Positions 51,838 through 63,800 of a stretch of 64,000 bases of DNA are shown here, piece after piece. The stretch comes from Rhynochetos jubatus. Taxonomy: Eukaryota; Chordata; Aves; Eurypygiformes; Rhynochetidae. Under the pieces are notes generated by a model. That model made no database searches. It worked only from the letters and a program-made list of their open reading frames with translations, and was not told where the DNA came from. The position numbers and the translations under genes are program-made. Where the stretch lies: the NCBI GenBank assembly GCA_027574665.1, contig CM050654.1, positions 34,553,722 to 34,617,721 of the forward strand, in the 5' to 3' direction. Positions within the stretch are counted from its first letter, which is position 1, and each line of letters opens with the position of its first letter.

Positions 51838-52986
51838 GGATTGACAAGAGTTATGGCAGGATACAGGCTCTTCAGGAAGGACAGGCAGGGGAGATGAGTG
51901 GGTGTCACCGTCCATTGCCAATGACCGGCTGGACTGTGTGGAACACCAGCTGGGGATGGATGAGGAGCTGACCGAGAGCTCATGGATCAGGACTAAAGGG
52001 AGCCCAGGAAGATGGGATACCTTAGTAGGAGTTTGCTACAGGCCACCTGGCCAGGATGAGCGAGTGGATGAGGCCCTCTGCAGGCAGATAGCAGCCTCAC
52101 GGTCACACACCCTGGTCCACATGGGGGACTTCAACCACCCCGATATCTGTTGGAGGGACAACACAGCAGGGCACAAGCAAGCCAGGAGGTTCCTGGAATG
52201 CACTGATGAGAATTTCCTTATCCAAGTGATAGAGGAGCCCACAAGGAGGGGTGCAGTGCTGCATCTTCTTCTCACCAACAGGGAGGGTCTGATGGCAAAT
52301 GTGAAGCTCAAGGGCAGCCTTGGCTGCAGCAACCACGGAATGGTAGAGTTTGAGATCCTTACAGAGGCAAGGAAGCTGTGCAGCAAGCTCGCTACACTGG
52401 AATTCAAGAAAGGAGACTTTGGCCTCTTCAGGGAACTGATTGGCAGAGTTCCATGGGATGAAGCCCTGGAGGGAAAAGAGGGCCAAGAAAGCTGGAGAGT
52501 ATTCAAGGATCTTCTCCAAGCTCAGGAGCTGTGCATCCCAGCAAAGAGGAAGTCAGGCAAAAACTCCCAGCGTGGATGAACAGGGAGCTGCTGGACAAAC
52601 TCAAACACATAAAGGAAGCCCACAGAGGGTGGAAGCAGGGACAGGTAGCATAGGAGGAATACAGAGAAATTGTCCAAGCAGTCAAGGACCAGGTTAGGAA
52701 TGCTAAAGCCCTGATAAATCTGGCCAGAGATGTCGAGGGCCACAAGAAAAGGTTCTGTAGGTGCCATGAAAATGTGGGCTCCCTCCAGAAGAAAACAGAA
52801 GACCTGGCTACCTGGGATGTGGAGAAGGCCGAGGTGCTCAATGACTTTTTTGCCTCAGTCTCCACCAGCAAGTGCTCAAGCCACACTGCCTGAGTCACAG
52901 AAGGCAAAGGCAGGGACTGGGAGAATGAAGAACTGCCCACTGTAGGAGAACACCAGGTTCGAGACCATCAAAGGAACCTGGAGGTT
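51838..52986 (+). mobile_element. CR1 LINE ORF2 fragment: endonuclease domain into early reverse transcriptase, decayed
   Basis: The translation follows CR1 ORF2 in order: GYRLFRKDRQGR (51859-51894), VGVCYRPPGQDE, GDFNHPDICW (apurinic-type endonuclease core), SRRFLEC-like RRFLECTDENF, LLLTNREGL, a GCSNHGMVEFEI motif, LPAWMNRELL, ENVGSL, and [17 protein letters not shown] (leading into the RT domain). It stops near 52986 (QVRDHQRNLEV), well short of the RT catalytic core. The frame shifts after GYRLFRKDRQGR and again near 52577, and in-frame stops occur at 52651 and 52891. The usual SDH motif reads SNH, losing a residue expected for endonuclease catalysis. The copy is dead. The longest open piece (51902-52579, 225 codons) is a remnant of this LINE, not a host gene. 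Both ends are truncated; the first part of the endonuclease and the whole 3' half are absent. Confidence 0.94.
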
Positions 52987-55900
52987 TTGTGCAGTGCAGC
53001 CACTGCATTGTTTCTCAGCTGAACTAGGGACGTTCCTGGCAGATACATGAATAGATAACCAAGACAAAACCTGGCAGTAGAAAACAAATTACTTCTGTAC
53101 GACACAGTAAGATACGTGCTTTGGACACCAGCCACAGGCTGTTACGAGAGGGGGGACACACATCCTCCCACATGCTGTTAGCAAAAGCATCCCTGGGAAG
53201 GTCTCTTCCGGTGTTCTGCCCCCTCTCCACCTGACCCAGGGAAGCACAGAATGCGTTCGGCATGTGTACCAGCACGTTAGAGCTTTCGCCTCTGGTGCGC
53301 ACCCCAGCATGGCACCTGGGCAGCAGTTCAGCCTCCCAGCACCGGTCCTAGCAGAAGGCTCGGCACCCGGTGGTCTGTCAGTTCTTGGTCCCTACATTCA
53401 GTTTACTACTGCTTTTTTCTCTTTCACAGAAGATCTGCCAGTGAAATATCTCAAAGATGTCTTGCCTACTCATCAAGCAGCTCTGGCATCATACAACTGG
53501 AGTAATATTCCTTTCCTCTCCTCAAATCTGAAGATCAAAGCTCCCTCTAAGCATCTGAGCACACGGGCAGGCTGCCTGGCTTCTCATTCTGAGAACACGC
53601 TTCTTTCTCCAGAATCACAGAAAAAATGGCAAATCAAGCCATTTCGTCTTTAAAAAGCCACTAGAAAAGAAAAACGTTTTCATGAGTGATGTATCCAAAA
53701 CATTCAAATATGAATGGAGACATGCCGAATATTATACCCAACATCCTTCTACAGAAAAGACCAAAAAGCATCTCTTCTTTTGGAGGAGTTATCTAAAAAG
53801 CATCGTCAGTTCATCAAACCAAACTATTCCAATAACCCGAAACAAGCTGCTGGTATCCCAATCAACTCTGAAGCGTCACATCTGCCTACATTCTCCTTTG
53901 CTGGAATGCAGTGCAAAATGGGGCAGCAAAGGGACTACGTGTACTAATTAAGACTTTATATAAAGTAAAAAGTCTAAAAAGTTGTGAAAATTATTTATAA
54001 AAACTACCATTTATTATTATATATATGCACATTCTTTTGTTTATACTAAACAGTACTAAGTAAATATTCTTGATAAGGACCCTGACAACACTAGTTTATT
54101 TCTCAATGTCCCGAGAAGTTTCATCACATAGGATACACCCTAAAATCACTGCCAGGACAGGTAGGAAAGGAACCTGCCAACCTGCAATCAACAGCCCTGT
54201 GTCGACCAGCTTGCAGCCAGGACACTTGCGCTTCACTACCACAACAAACACTGTAGAGACTGCGTACGCATTGCTAATACCAGGTAACAAAGCAAAATGA
54301 AATACTTTCGTGTCTGCTATCCAGCATAATGCTGAGTTAGGCTGCTTTGTACTTTGCACTTTACACCATTTGGGTACAAGGAGACTAATGAGCATGATTA
54401 CACACAAGGAAAACAGCTAATCTGGAGTAGGGCACCCTTCAGATGACTGCTCAGAGTTCCTGCTGTTTCTAAGAAAGGAAGAATAATTTTTTTAATATAT
54501 AAATTTAATTTCACTATTGGTTCATCTACTAACGCTGTAATTTTACAAAGCATTATTTTGAGTTCCAGGCTACAAGTTAAAAAGAGTTATGAAAATGATG
54601 AATCTGCAGTAGGTTCAGTAACTTCTTTCCTAAAAATTAAGGCAATGTTACGTATGTGTAGATTTTTTTTCCACCTTTTATGAAAAGGGAAAAGTACCAG
54701 TTTCACTAAACCAGCATGCTGCATTATTTCTGCAAATGGTTCTTAGTGAGGTTTGAATTACACCCAGCCTTACAGCACATGCTGCATACACCTCTAATGA
54801 AATGCATCACTGAACTAACCTGCTTCAGTCACTGTGGGCCTGCTCCTGCTCCGACCTCAACAACAAAATTTGGTACCCTGGAAGATGAGTATTTAACCCA
54901 TTCAAGCTGACACAACTTTCAGCACATTCACGGAGTTTGCCAAGACAAAAACAAGCGCAAGCTTTGCTGGCAGCAGTTGAACAGTAAACGTCTTCCCACT
55001 GGCTGATGAAACCGTCAGGAAGAGTGAGCTCTAGTAGGATAAATGAGGTCACTGTTTGCAATTCTCTGCCAGCTTGCTGCGTGAAGAAAACACCATTCGT
55101 CAGTAAACCTAAAGCAAAACACACTATACCACAAAGCTGTTCATAAGTCATTACTCATCCCCTCCAAAAACAAAACAAACACCCTCTTGCTTTTAATTCT
55201 GAAACACATCCCGTGCCTCCCTTGCTATTATAACCACAATATTCATTTTAGCAATGAATAACATGTGAAATTCAATACAACTTCAAGGTAATGAGGCTCA
55301 ACTGGAAAAAAAAAAAGGCCCCAAAATAAAGGCAAAGCAATGGCTGTAGCAATGCTTCCTAACCAGCTTCTCCAGAGACATGCTACAAACTCTTGGAGGT
55401 CCAATATTTATAGGGCGCCATTAATTCATATGCAGCGCATTCATCGCGTTAATCAGCCTTGATAAATAGGTCTACCCCGGGGCTTTGGGCAATCCTTTGA
55501 TACTCAATCTGGCTGCACTGAGGAACTGCTCCAGGAAACGAATTTCAGACTTTTAAATAGAATACATACAGAGAAGGCAGCTGTGCTGAAGGGTTTAGTG
55601 GTGTAGCTCACGGAAATGGCACGTTCCAGCCCATGGTTTTCCTGAGTCCCCAGAGACCACAGAGAGTGGCATCAAAGCCTTCCACCAGCTCGTGGTTTAA
55701 GTCCCCTGGTATTATCACAAAAAGAATAGCTGCATGAGATAGTCAAACGTCCTGGCATGAACTAACAAAAACAACGAAAAAATCTTTAACTTCATCCATT
55801 TTTAATCAGGCTTTGTCAACAAGAAACCCTGGCTGAGCTTTACACCGGTCCCCACTACTGCCGTATGTATGGTCGGCGCTGTTTATCCTCAGCAATTCTA

Positions 55901-56735
55901 ATCCCACTTTGAAAAACAAAGTCTTAGCATCAGGAATTAAATGCATAAAATATGAACACAGGAATGATCACACAGGCCATTTGTTCCCTTTAAACAGTGC
56001 TTATAAATAAATAGATAAAAGAAGCATTGCAGAGATAACTCTGGATGCTCTGACAAGCCCTTGGGGAAAAGAGCCTGCTACCGCCGATGCGGCGCAGGAG
56101 CACACCTCTATTAGAAACAGCAACGAGGAGGGCACAGCACAAGGAGAACCTCACCCCTCCACAGACCGCAAGTCGGGGTGGGAAGGTAGGGAAGGAATGG
56201 AGACACCTCCAAAGAGACACGCAGGGACAGAGCCCTGCTCACTTCCCACCTTACGTCAGGGCCAAAAGCCCTATTACCAGGGACAATCAACATCTTCCTC
56301 CTTGGAAAAACCCCATGGATATGATCCCGCACCCCAGGGCTCCTTGCTGGGGGGCGCAGCACTGCACCGCCCCCGGCGTGGGCACAGCTGGGATTTCAGA
56401 GGGGAAGGGTGTTCTGGCAGGGTACAGGGCCGAGCGTAGCAATGACCTTCTTGACTTAGGGCACGCACCTCTGCTACCCGCAAGATAATGCTCTCTACTA
56501 CCCAGACACAGTATTTCCAATAACCTAAGCAACACAATTCTTTAACATACAGTAACGATCCTATTTCCTCTGTGAATTCACGATGAAAGCACAGCGTGTG
56601 AATACAAACAGCTGCGTTACGGCACTGGGACCTTCCAGGCACCAGGCACCCTGGGGATGCAGCAACACCCTGCCCCAGAGTTTCGCAGCCAGGAGAGCTC
56701 TCGGGGGCTTTTCCTTCTTTTAATAACTGTACCGC

Positions 56736-57080
56736 TGTCACGGTTTACTCCGGCTAGCAAAACACCACAAAGCCACTCTCACAAATCCCCCTCCCCTCCT
56801 CCAGCGGAGGGGAAAAAATAGAGCAAAAAAAAGAAATAAGGAAGCTCATAAAATTGAGATAAGAACTATTTACTAATTAAATCTAAATCAATATATACAG
56901 ATACTACTAATAATAAATAATTTAAATAGTAGGAAATAAAACATATGATACAATTTTCTCACCAAGAAAATTAAGACCTTTAAGATCAACTTCCAGCCTC
57001 AAAGGTTCTGCGATTCTTGACAAAGCCGGCTACATGAAGGCCTGAAGGCACCCTAGCCAAGCCTGCCCTACCCCACCAGT
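56736..57080 (-). mobile_element. Avian endogenous retrovirus LTR, partial and decayed (fossil)
   Basis: The plus strand begins TGTCACGGTTTACTCCGGCT, then AGCAAAACACCACAAAGCC, a C-rich/G-rich stretch, and TTGAGATAAGAACTATTTAC. From memory this order matches a family of LTRs widespread in bird genomes, probably ERVL-like (class III), in reverse complement. The AT-rich stretch followed, on the minus strand, by GTTCTTATCTCAA fits a polyadenylation and R-region layout, so the LTR is probably on the minus strand. No internal retroviral genes are seen beside it, so it is best read as a solo or truncated LTR. The right edge is uncertain. The divergence suggests an old insertion. Confidence 0.7.
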
Positions 57081-59499
57081 AATTCCCGGCAGCTGGTTAT
57101 GAGTGAACGAGCTGCTATCTATTTACGCTTGTTGGGAAATGAAAACCAGTATATGGAGAAGATGGATTTTTTTTTTTTTCCAGAGGAAAACCAAAAACAG
57201 CTAAAACATAAGATGCTTGAGAACTTCTTATTGCCAAAACAAAGTATCTGGAGGCTTTCATCTTCATTACACGCTGATCCAGAAGACAGACCAGTGGGGA
57301 GCAGTATGTAATTCGGAGCTTAGAAAGAGTGGTTGGGGAAACAAGTCCAACTTGAACACAGCTTTGGCCTGAAGCTCGACAACATGCTGTACCAGCTGAG
57401 AGAATACTGCAGGCTCCACTGTTGAGAAACGTTTTAAAAACATATCTTTTGCAAATACCTTCCATCAGAATCTCCTTTATCTCACATAACGACAGAAGCG
57501 CTGTTCTGGAGGAAAGACTTTCGGTTTGACTAGCTGGCATTTAGAGTTCTCCAAGAGACATTTTTCAAAAAAGTCCCACCAAGAGTATTATAAAATAAGA
57601 CTGCGCTTGATTATCACTGCTCTTTATTAGAGAATCTTGTACTATGAGAAGGGTGATCAGACTATAAATCTTGAAAAGTCATCAAGCATTTCTCTGAAAT
57701 AAATCATCTTTTTTTTCTACTTTTGTGGGAAAAAAATAGATTGCATCTTGAAGCTGTACTCACACCACAAATGAATAGAGATAAAACCCAACATTGATGG
57801 GAAGAAGAAATCACTCCTTAACTGCTTCCTGCTGTCGACAGTATCTGACCTACGTTCTCTGCCAGTTTTGATTCCATGATGTCCATGATCAGTCCACGGA
57901 CCTTCATATTGTAGAAAAACCTTTATGCACGCCGTATGTCTTCAAAAAACGTTCGTCGTGGGCTTGCACGCAGATGGGTCAGCCCGCAGCGAGGCAGGCA
58001 GTGCGCGGGCAGCAGCCGGCTGCGCTGGAGCACCGGGGAAGCAAGGCACAGGGTATTTTCCAGTACAGCAAAACACAGGGAGACACGGAGTGGAAGGAGA
58101 GGGGAAATTGGGAGGCCTCTGCAATACAGCCCTTTCTGTTTGCTCTTCTCTTCCATTGAAAATACTGTATTTGATCACTGGTCAGAAATAATTCACCTCT
58201 TCCACCTCCTTCCTTACGGGCTGCGGCGAACTGCCCGTGCTGCACTGCAAACCAGCGGCCGCTGTCAAAGCAAAGCCTGCAAAGACCTGAGCAGCTTCAG
58301 TCAAGCACGGCGCACCCTGATGCCAACAAGTGAGGCCATTCAGACAGTGCAAGAGCTCAGGGCAACAGGGTCAGATAACTTCACTGATCAACAGTATTTT
58401 AATCCTCTTTCCTTCCTTCTTGGAGTTAAGCTTTGCCATGGTCTACACAGACAAGTTTTCCTGCCTTCAGCCACCTAAGGCTGAACCTGGCTTTGAACCC
58501 CAACAGCAAGCACAGGGATGTTAACGGAGGAGAGCGTTCCACTACAAGCTCATGAAAACACATGGATAAAAACACCTGTCCTGCAGCTGACGCGTCAAGG
58601 AGAATGCTAACGCTTTTGTCTTTCCCTTCTAAAGCCACTGCGTTGCCACGATGATGATTTCCACTCTCTTCACCTGACAGCGAAAACATAAAACAAGGCT
58701 GTTAACAGCCTGGGCAATGTTGCATAAGGAACAAATTATTCCTTTAAATTTCAGGGGAAAAAACATCTCAGTAGTGAAAAATGTAGTATGCGTACTACAA
58801 AATTTAACTGTGGCTCTCAGGGACTTGGCACGAGCCTCAGAGATGTCAGCGGGCTTTATGCTCCCCACATTCACGACAGCAAAACACTCTCGTGAATAAG
58901 GCCAGTAAAACAAAGCAAAGTGGCATTTTTACCCAACACTAAGGCTCTCTTTACACAGAAAAGTGAATTTTTATGCTGATCCACACACAAACTTTTCTGA
59001 ACAGCTTGCTGTTTTGTTTGGGTTTTTTTAAATATACAGTACAAAGGTCTTGAGTTTTGTAATTGTGAACAAGAAGAGGAAACATTAATCCTTGTCAATC
59101 ACCACCGTATACGTTTTGTGGCACCAGAACATACTGACACGATGCCACTTTCACTCTTGGGAACTCCCAGCTTGAGCCGACTCCGAAATCATGACGTAAC
59201 TCTAATGAATCCCTACAATTATGCCAGCACTGTTTGGGTATAAGTGAGTCCTGACGCAGATCCTGTGATTTTCAGTCGTACAGCAGTGGTGAAAAGGCAC
59301 TGCAGCACCAGCCCCCTTTCTTTGCCGAGACTGTCGTGACTAGCTCCTCCTTGAACTGAAGTCTCTTCTGCTTGCTCTCCCCTTCAGAAGGAGATGCAGG
59401 GAAATATCTGAAGAAAACCCAGCTCAGCTATTGCTATGTTTTACGCATAGGAAATGTTTATAAAAATTGACTCTGAGAATGCATTTTTAACAGTAATGC

Positions 59500-59541
59500 A
59501 CAACAACAACAAAAAAACCAAAACAAAACCCAAAAAACAAG
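59500..59541. repeat. A/C-rich low-complexity tract
   Basis: It starts as a short CAA repeat and continues as AAAACC-like units. This is low-complexity sequence without an identified element body. Confidence 0.8.
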
Positions 59542-60474
59542 AGTTCTTTTATTTCAGCTTTAACTCGCCCATACTGGGATCTGAAATCATTTCACCATGC
59601 TAAAATCCAGACTCATTTCACCATCATTGTAGACATCTAATTTAAGAGCAAAGTCACCCAGGCTTCTCTCTATAATTAACAGCAAAAGACTGATGACCTG
59701 AATTGTTCTGTTGAAATACCTAAAATTTGTCTCATCCTCCCTGCTGATTTAAGAACTTCATCTCAAGGCTTAAAGTCAGGTAAGAAGACTTTCAAATTAA
59801 AAAGAAATTAAAATAAACCCTAAAGAACAAAAAGCAACCCAGAAACCTAGAACAGGAGATTAAGCCTGCTTTAAAGAGTCAAAAGCCAGATGGCTACTCA
59901 AGGTCCACAACATATTTAATGCCTATGCATCAAAATATGTTAAAAAATTGAATTGGTTTACAGTTTAATGAGGCAGATGGGTAGAGCGTGTGCTGTTTTC
60001 TATGCACAAGAGCCCAATCAAAGCAAAACAACATCTCTTCTGATGTCCGCGTGTTGGTAAACTCAAGGGATTAATAACAATGCAGTCCAAGCGGCAGTGT
60101 TTTGCTTCAAAGAAATTTGTAAATGAAGAGTAATTTTAACAACTTGATGCTTATCTGATAAACTGCACTAGAAATACAGAAAATACATGTTTTGAAGTTG
60201 TATTTTCAAGCAATTACTTGAAAAGGCTTTGTCACAGTGGCGTGAAAATTGGTTACTGTCTACTGGTTTGCAATCGTTTCTGCCTTAGAGTGGTTTTCAG
60301 GAGCCCGAGTACTCCAGGCTGCATGTTGTGAGCGTTTGGCATTTCTGAATATCCATCAGTCACGTTCCACTCCACAGAAACGAATTTACAAAAATCAGTC
60401 AGTGACTTTCTTCTCAGATCTGCCAATGGCTGGGAGAGGTGAGGCCACACTTCAGCATCTGCAGCTCCCAACAG

Positions 60475-60845
60475 CGGCAAACCAACGCACTCACAGCCAG
60501 ACACAGGCGGAGCGCGAATCGCCCTGCCAGCGCTACGCTGGTGACAGGTTCACGTGTTGATGCCACCACAGCATCCCAGCTGCGCGCTGCACCAGACGAT
60601 ACCGAAATTACCCGCTGCTGACACTGCAACATCTGTGACGCCGCTCCTGCCGCACGTCCCCGGCTCACGCACACAGCTCGACGCGTCCGTCTCCCTCCCC
60701 GGCGTTTCCATTACGACGGTTCCAGAGGCACGTGGCCCACAGGGGAGCGGCACCGCCGGGGGCTGGTACGACCCCAGACACTTTCTGTGTGCACCAGCCT
60801 GCACAGGGGTGCCCAGCGTGTGGGCCCCGCACGTCGCACCCCTCT
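60475..60845. promoter_or_regulatory. CpG-island-like block
   Basis: By eye this stretch holds about 36 CpG dinucleotides in 360 bp at roughly 60% GC, giving an observed/expected ratio near 1. The surrounding sequence is AT-rich and CpG-poor. Overlapping open frames on both strands are explained by the low frequency of stops at this base composition. CpG islands in vertebrates usually mark promoters kept unmethylated in the germ line. It lies 33.6 kb upstream of DPP10 exon 2 on the gene's 5' side, so an alternative promoter or a separate non-coding transcript are the natural guesses. No TATA box, known first exon or convincing DPP10 N-terminus is visible. Confidence 0.5.
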
Positions 60846-63800
60846 CCCAACATTTCAGCTATCAACTGGTCTGAAATCTCTGATTATGATAACATAAAAA
60901 TACCACAAACTGCTACAATATCTTTGTATCCACAATATCCTGTTGTATCACAATCCGCTCCGACAGGCTGCCGCACGAGCCCTTCGCACCAGCCAGCAGC
61001 AGGGGAGCAAGAGGCAGATTGCACCCGGATAACTGGTGTTTCATTATTATGTAAGATTCCTGAACAAGAAAATGGGATTTGGAGCTTTAGCTTAACCTTC
61101 AGGGATTGGATGGCTGGATTAAAGCTTTTCAGTCACTGTGCTGGTACTACTCTCAAGATGGGTTTATACTGCAGGGCTGAAGGGGCGTTGCTTAGACGAA
61201 AGGGTTATTCGCGCTAAGCTGTTTCGCCTGGAGTCAAGGGTTAATACGGATCACATCCAGCTTTACCTGTGCAGTATCTTGTTAAGAACTGAGAAACTCC
61301 TGTAAGGCGGGTTTCTTCAAAGCCGTAGCACAGTGAATTAGAATACAGCTATTCTCGGAACAGCAGGGCTACCTGTAGTTCATTAATTTCTAAGAAAAAT
61401 ATCAATAACATTTCCAACTGAAGTTACACAGCACATATCCCAAGATCAAGCCTTAAGTAAATCTCAACAGTAACAGCTACGTGTTTACGAGCACTTCTAG
61501 TGGGAAGCCCTGTATTTTGGGGAATAATAACAACATTTTGCATTTTCAAAGCACCTATCATTGTAGCATTTCCAACTGCTTCACAAATGTTAACTACCCA
61601 CAATGTGTACTGTCCTGGGAAGCAGGTATCATTACATCCAATTACAGCTTGGTTTGGTATCACAAATGATTTGGTGCCTTCCAACTTCCAAACTCAACTG
61701 TAAGCGCTAGGACATCTTCCAAGGACGTGAGAGTATTTTGAAAGAAAAAGAATAATAACCAGGAGGGGAAGGGCAGAAAACGGCTTTTATACATGTTAGG
61801 TATCATGAATCCAGGCACAAAAAGGCTAGCCCTGGTAGTGGCACAACAGTAACACTCAGGGTAAACCACACTGTTTCTTCCAGAAATGATGTTTAGACTC
61901 TTTGGAAGGACTGATGAGGGGCACACACCCAAAAAGGGGAGGAGAAAGTCAGTGTTACAGCTGTGAGATGGAAGGGATGCCCTCCCAATCCTTTTCAGGA
62001 TAGCTGGTTTATCTTCCAATGACCGTTTCCAGTGGCTTTTTCCAGTCTCCAGCTTCAGTGGCTCAGGTCCCCAACCCCCAAGGTTTCGGGACACGACAGG
62101 AAAGCAGGACCACAACAGCTCAACACTTGGCATGGCCCCAACGGCAGGAACTTGTCCCAGAGGTCAAGATACCAACGGTCGCGGAGGGTGAGCTCTCCAA
62201 GTCAGTACGTACAAATAATTGTAATACAGAACGCAGTAGATGTAAGTTAGCCCTATATGGCATGCCAGAGATACTCACTTAAATTCATTCCTTACATGCA
62301 TAAAATTATTAATATTCACCAAAAGTCCTTGAGCAAGGAAGGTCACCATGAAAATGATCCCCAAGTTCAAAGTAACAGTTTTCAACCAAGCCCCACTGAT
62401 ACTTTGCAGCAACTTCTTTTCCCAAAACACAAACTTAATGCCCGTTTCATGGGATGGTTTGTCAATATTCTGGTTATGTAGTGATTTTTTAAAATCTAAT
62501 CACTTCAAGAGAATGAAATACCCTTCCTTTCGTACTCTCCCTCTGTATGGAAAGACACTGTCCCCGTTTCAGCCAATGCAAGCCGCTGGTAGGTTTGTCA
62601 GGTCACAGCAATCCCCTTCCATACTAGAAAAACCGAAATACAAAAATGGAAAACGGGGATAACAGTATTATCTTTCACCCGCTTGATACTTATCCTATCT
62701 ATTTAGATTTCAGAAAAATGCTTTTGTTTCCCTTGATGTTAGAATAGCAATCCAATCTTGGATGAGGACTGAAGTCTTGTCACAATATAAATAAAACTTT
62801 CAGAAACGCTGATCAACCATCTGCTCTCTCAGAATTAAACTGGAACTGCTGAAGTACAAAATCACAGAAATAAAGTCTTTGGTGCCATGTAGCTGAAGCA
62901 CGGAGGCCTCAAAAAAACAGTGGCTGCTTTGAAGAGTAATAATGAAAGGTCCTACAACCTTGTACAAAAAATCTTTTATTGCTCACTAAAAAAGATGGGA
63001 TATTTCAGCAACTTTGACAGACTCTGAGCTGCGTGCCTCCGTACCCAAAGCCCTGGTTCAGAGATCCATAAAGGAACAGGCTTTTGTTGGTGAAAACAAC
63101 CCACCCAGATTAACCTCCTGGCAGCCTCCAAATCCTGTTTTACTTAGAAGTTTCATACTCGGGGTGAACTTTGGGAGAGTCTTGAATTTCATGCTTCACC
63201 AACATCAGAGAACGCTGCATCCTCAACGCAATGCCTCTGGGCGATATCTTAAAAGCCAACTAAATTCTGAATTTTCCCAAGTGACGTTAAATCTCGATAA
63301 CAGGGAGTTGTTTTCAAACACTTCAAGGTGAGGTACAGACACCTCTAAGTCTCTAACATGAACAGAAAGTATATGTATTTTCCACAGGTATTACTTAAAA
63401 ACTTAATCCGCAAATGCACGAGGGGCTCGGATGATAACAGATAAGGAATATTTTGGTAGCAAAATGAGTCACAGGGACGGGGATAGCCATGAAATATAGC
63501 ACAGAACAAAAAGAGGGGAAAAATAACCAAACAGAAGACACTTTTGGCAATGCTGGTTCATCAAGGTGGATTTGCAAGAGAATTAATATAGAAAATACCT
63601 TCATAACATGAAAAGATGATCTCAATTACTATCCTCCCTTTCTCTGACGTCACCTGGCCAAAAAAAACCTTTCTGCAAGGTAGGACAAAACCATTCAAAA
63701 GGCAGAATCTTTTCCTAGGCAGAAGAATCTACTGATTTCACCTGGAAGTTTCCATCCCAGTGGAACAAAACCATGAAACCTTTTCCGGTTAAGAAACAGC

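Noticed and set aside
51902-52579. 225-codon open frame as a host gene
   Set aside because: Its motifs (VGVCYRPP, GDFNHPDICW, LLLTNREGL) are CR1 ORF2 endonuclease, with CR1 sequence continuing in other frames on both sides.
52036-52940. Long minus-strand frames opposite the CR1 fragment (156, 138 and 145 codons)
   Set aside because: They are antisense shadows of LINE coding sequence with no recognisable protein content.
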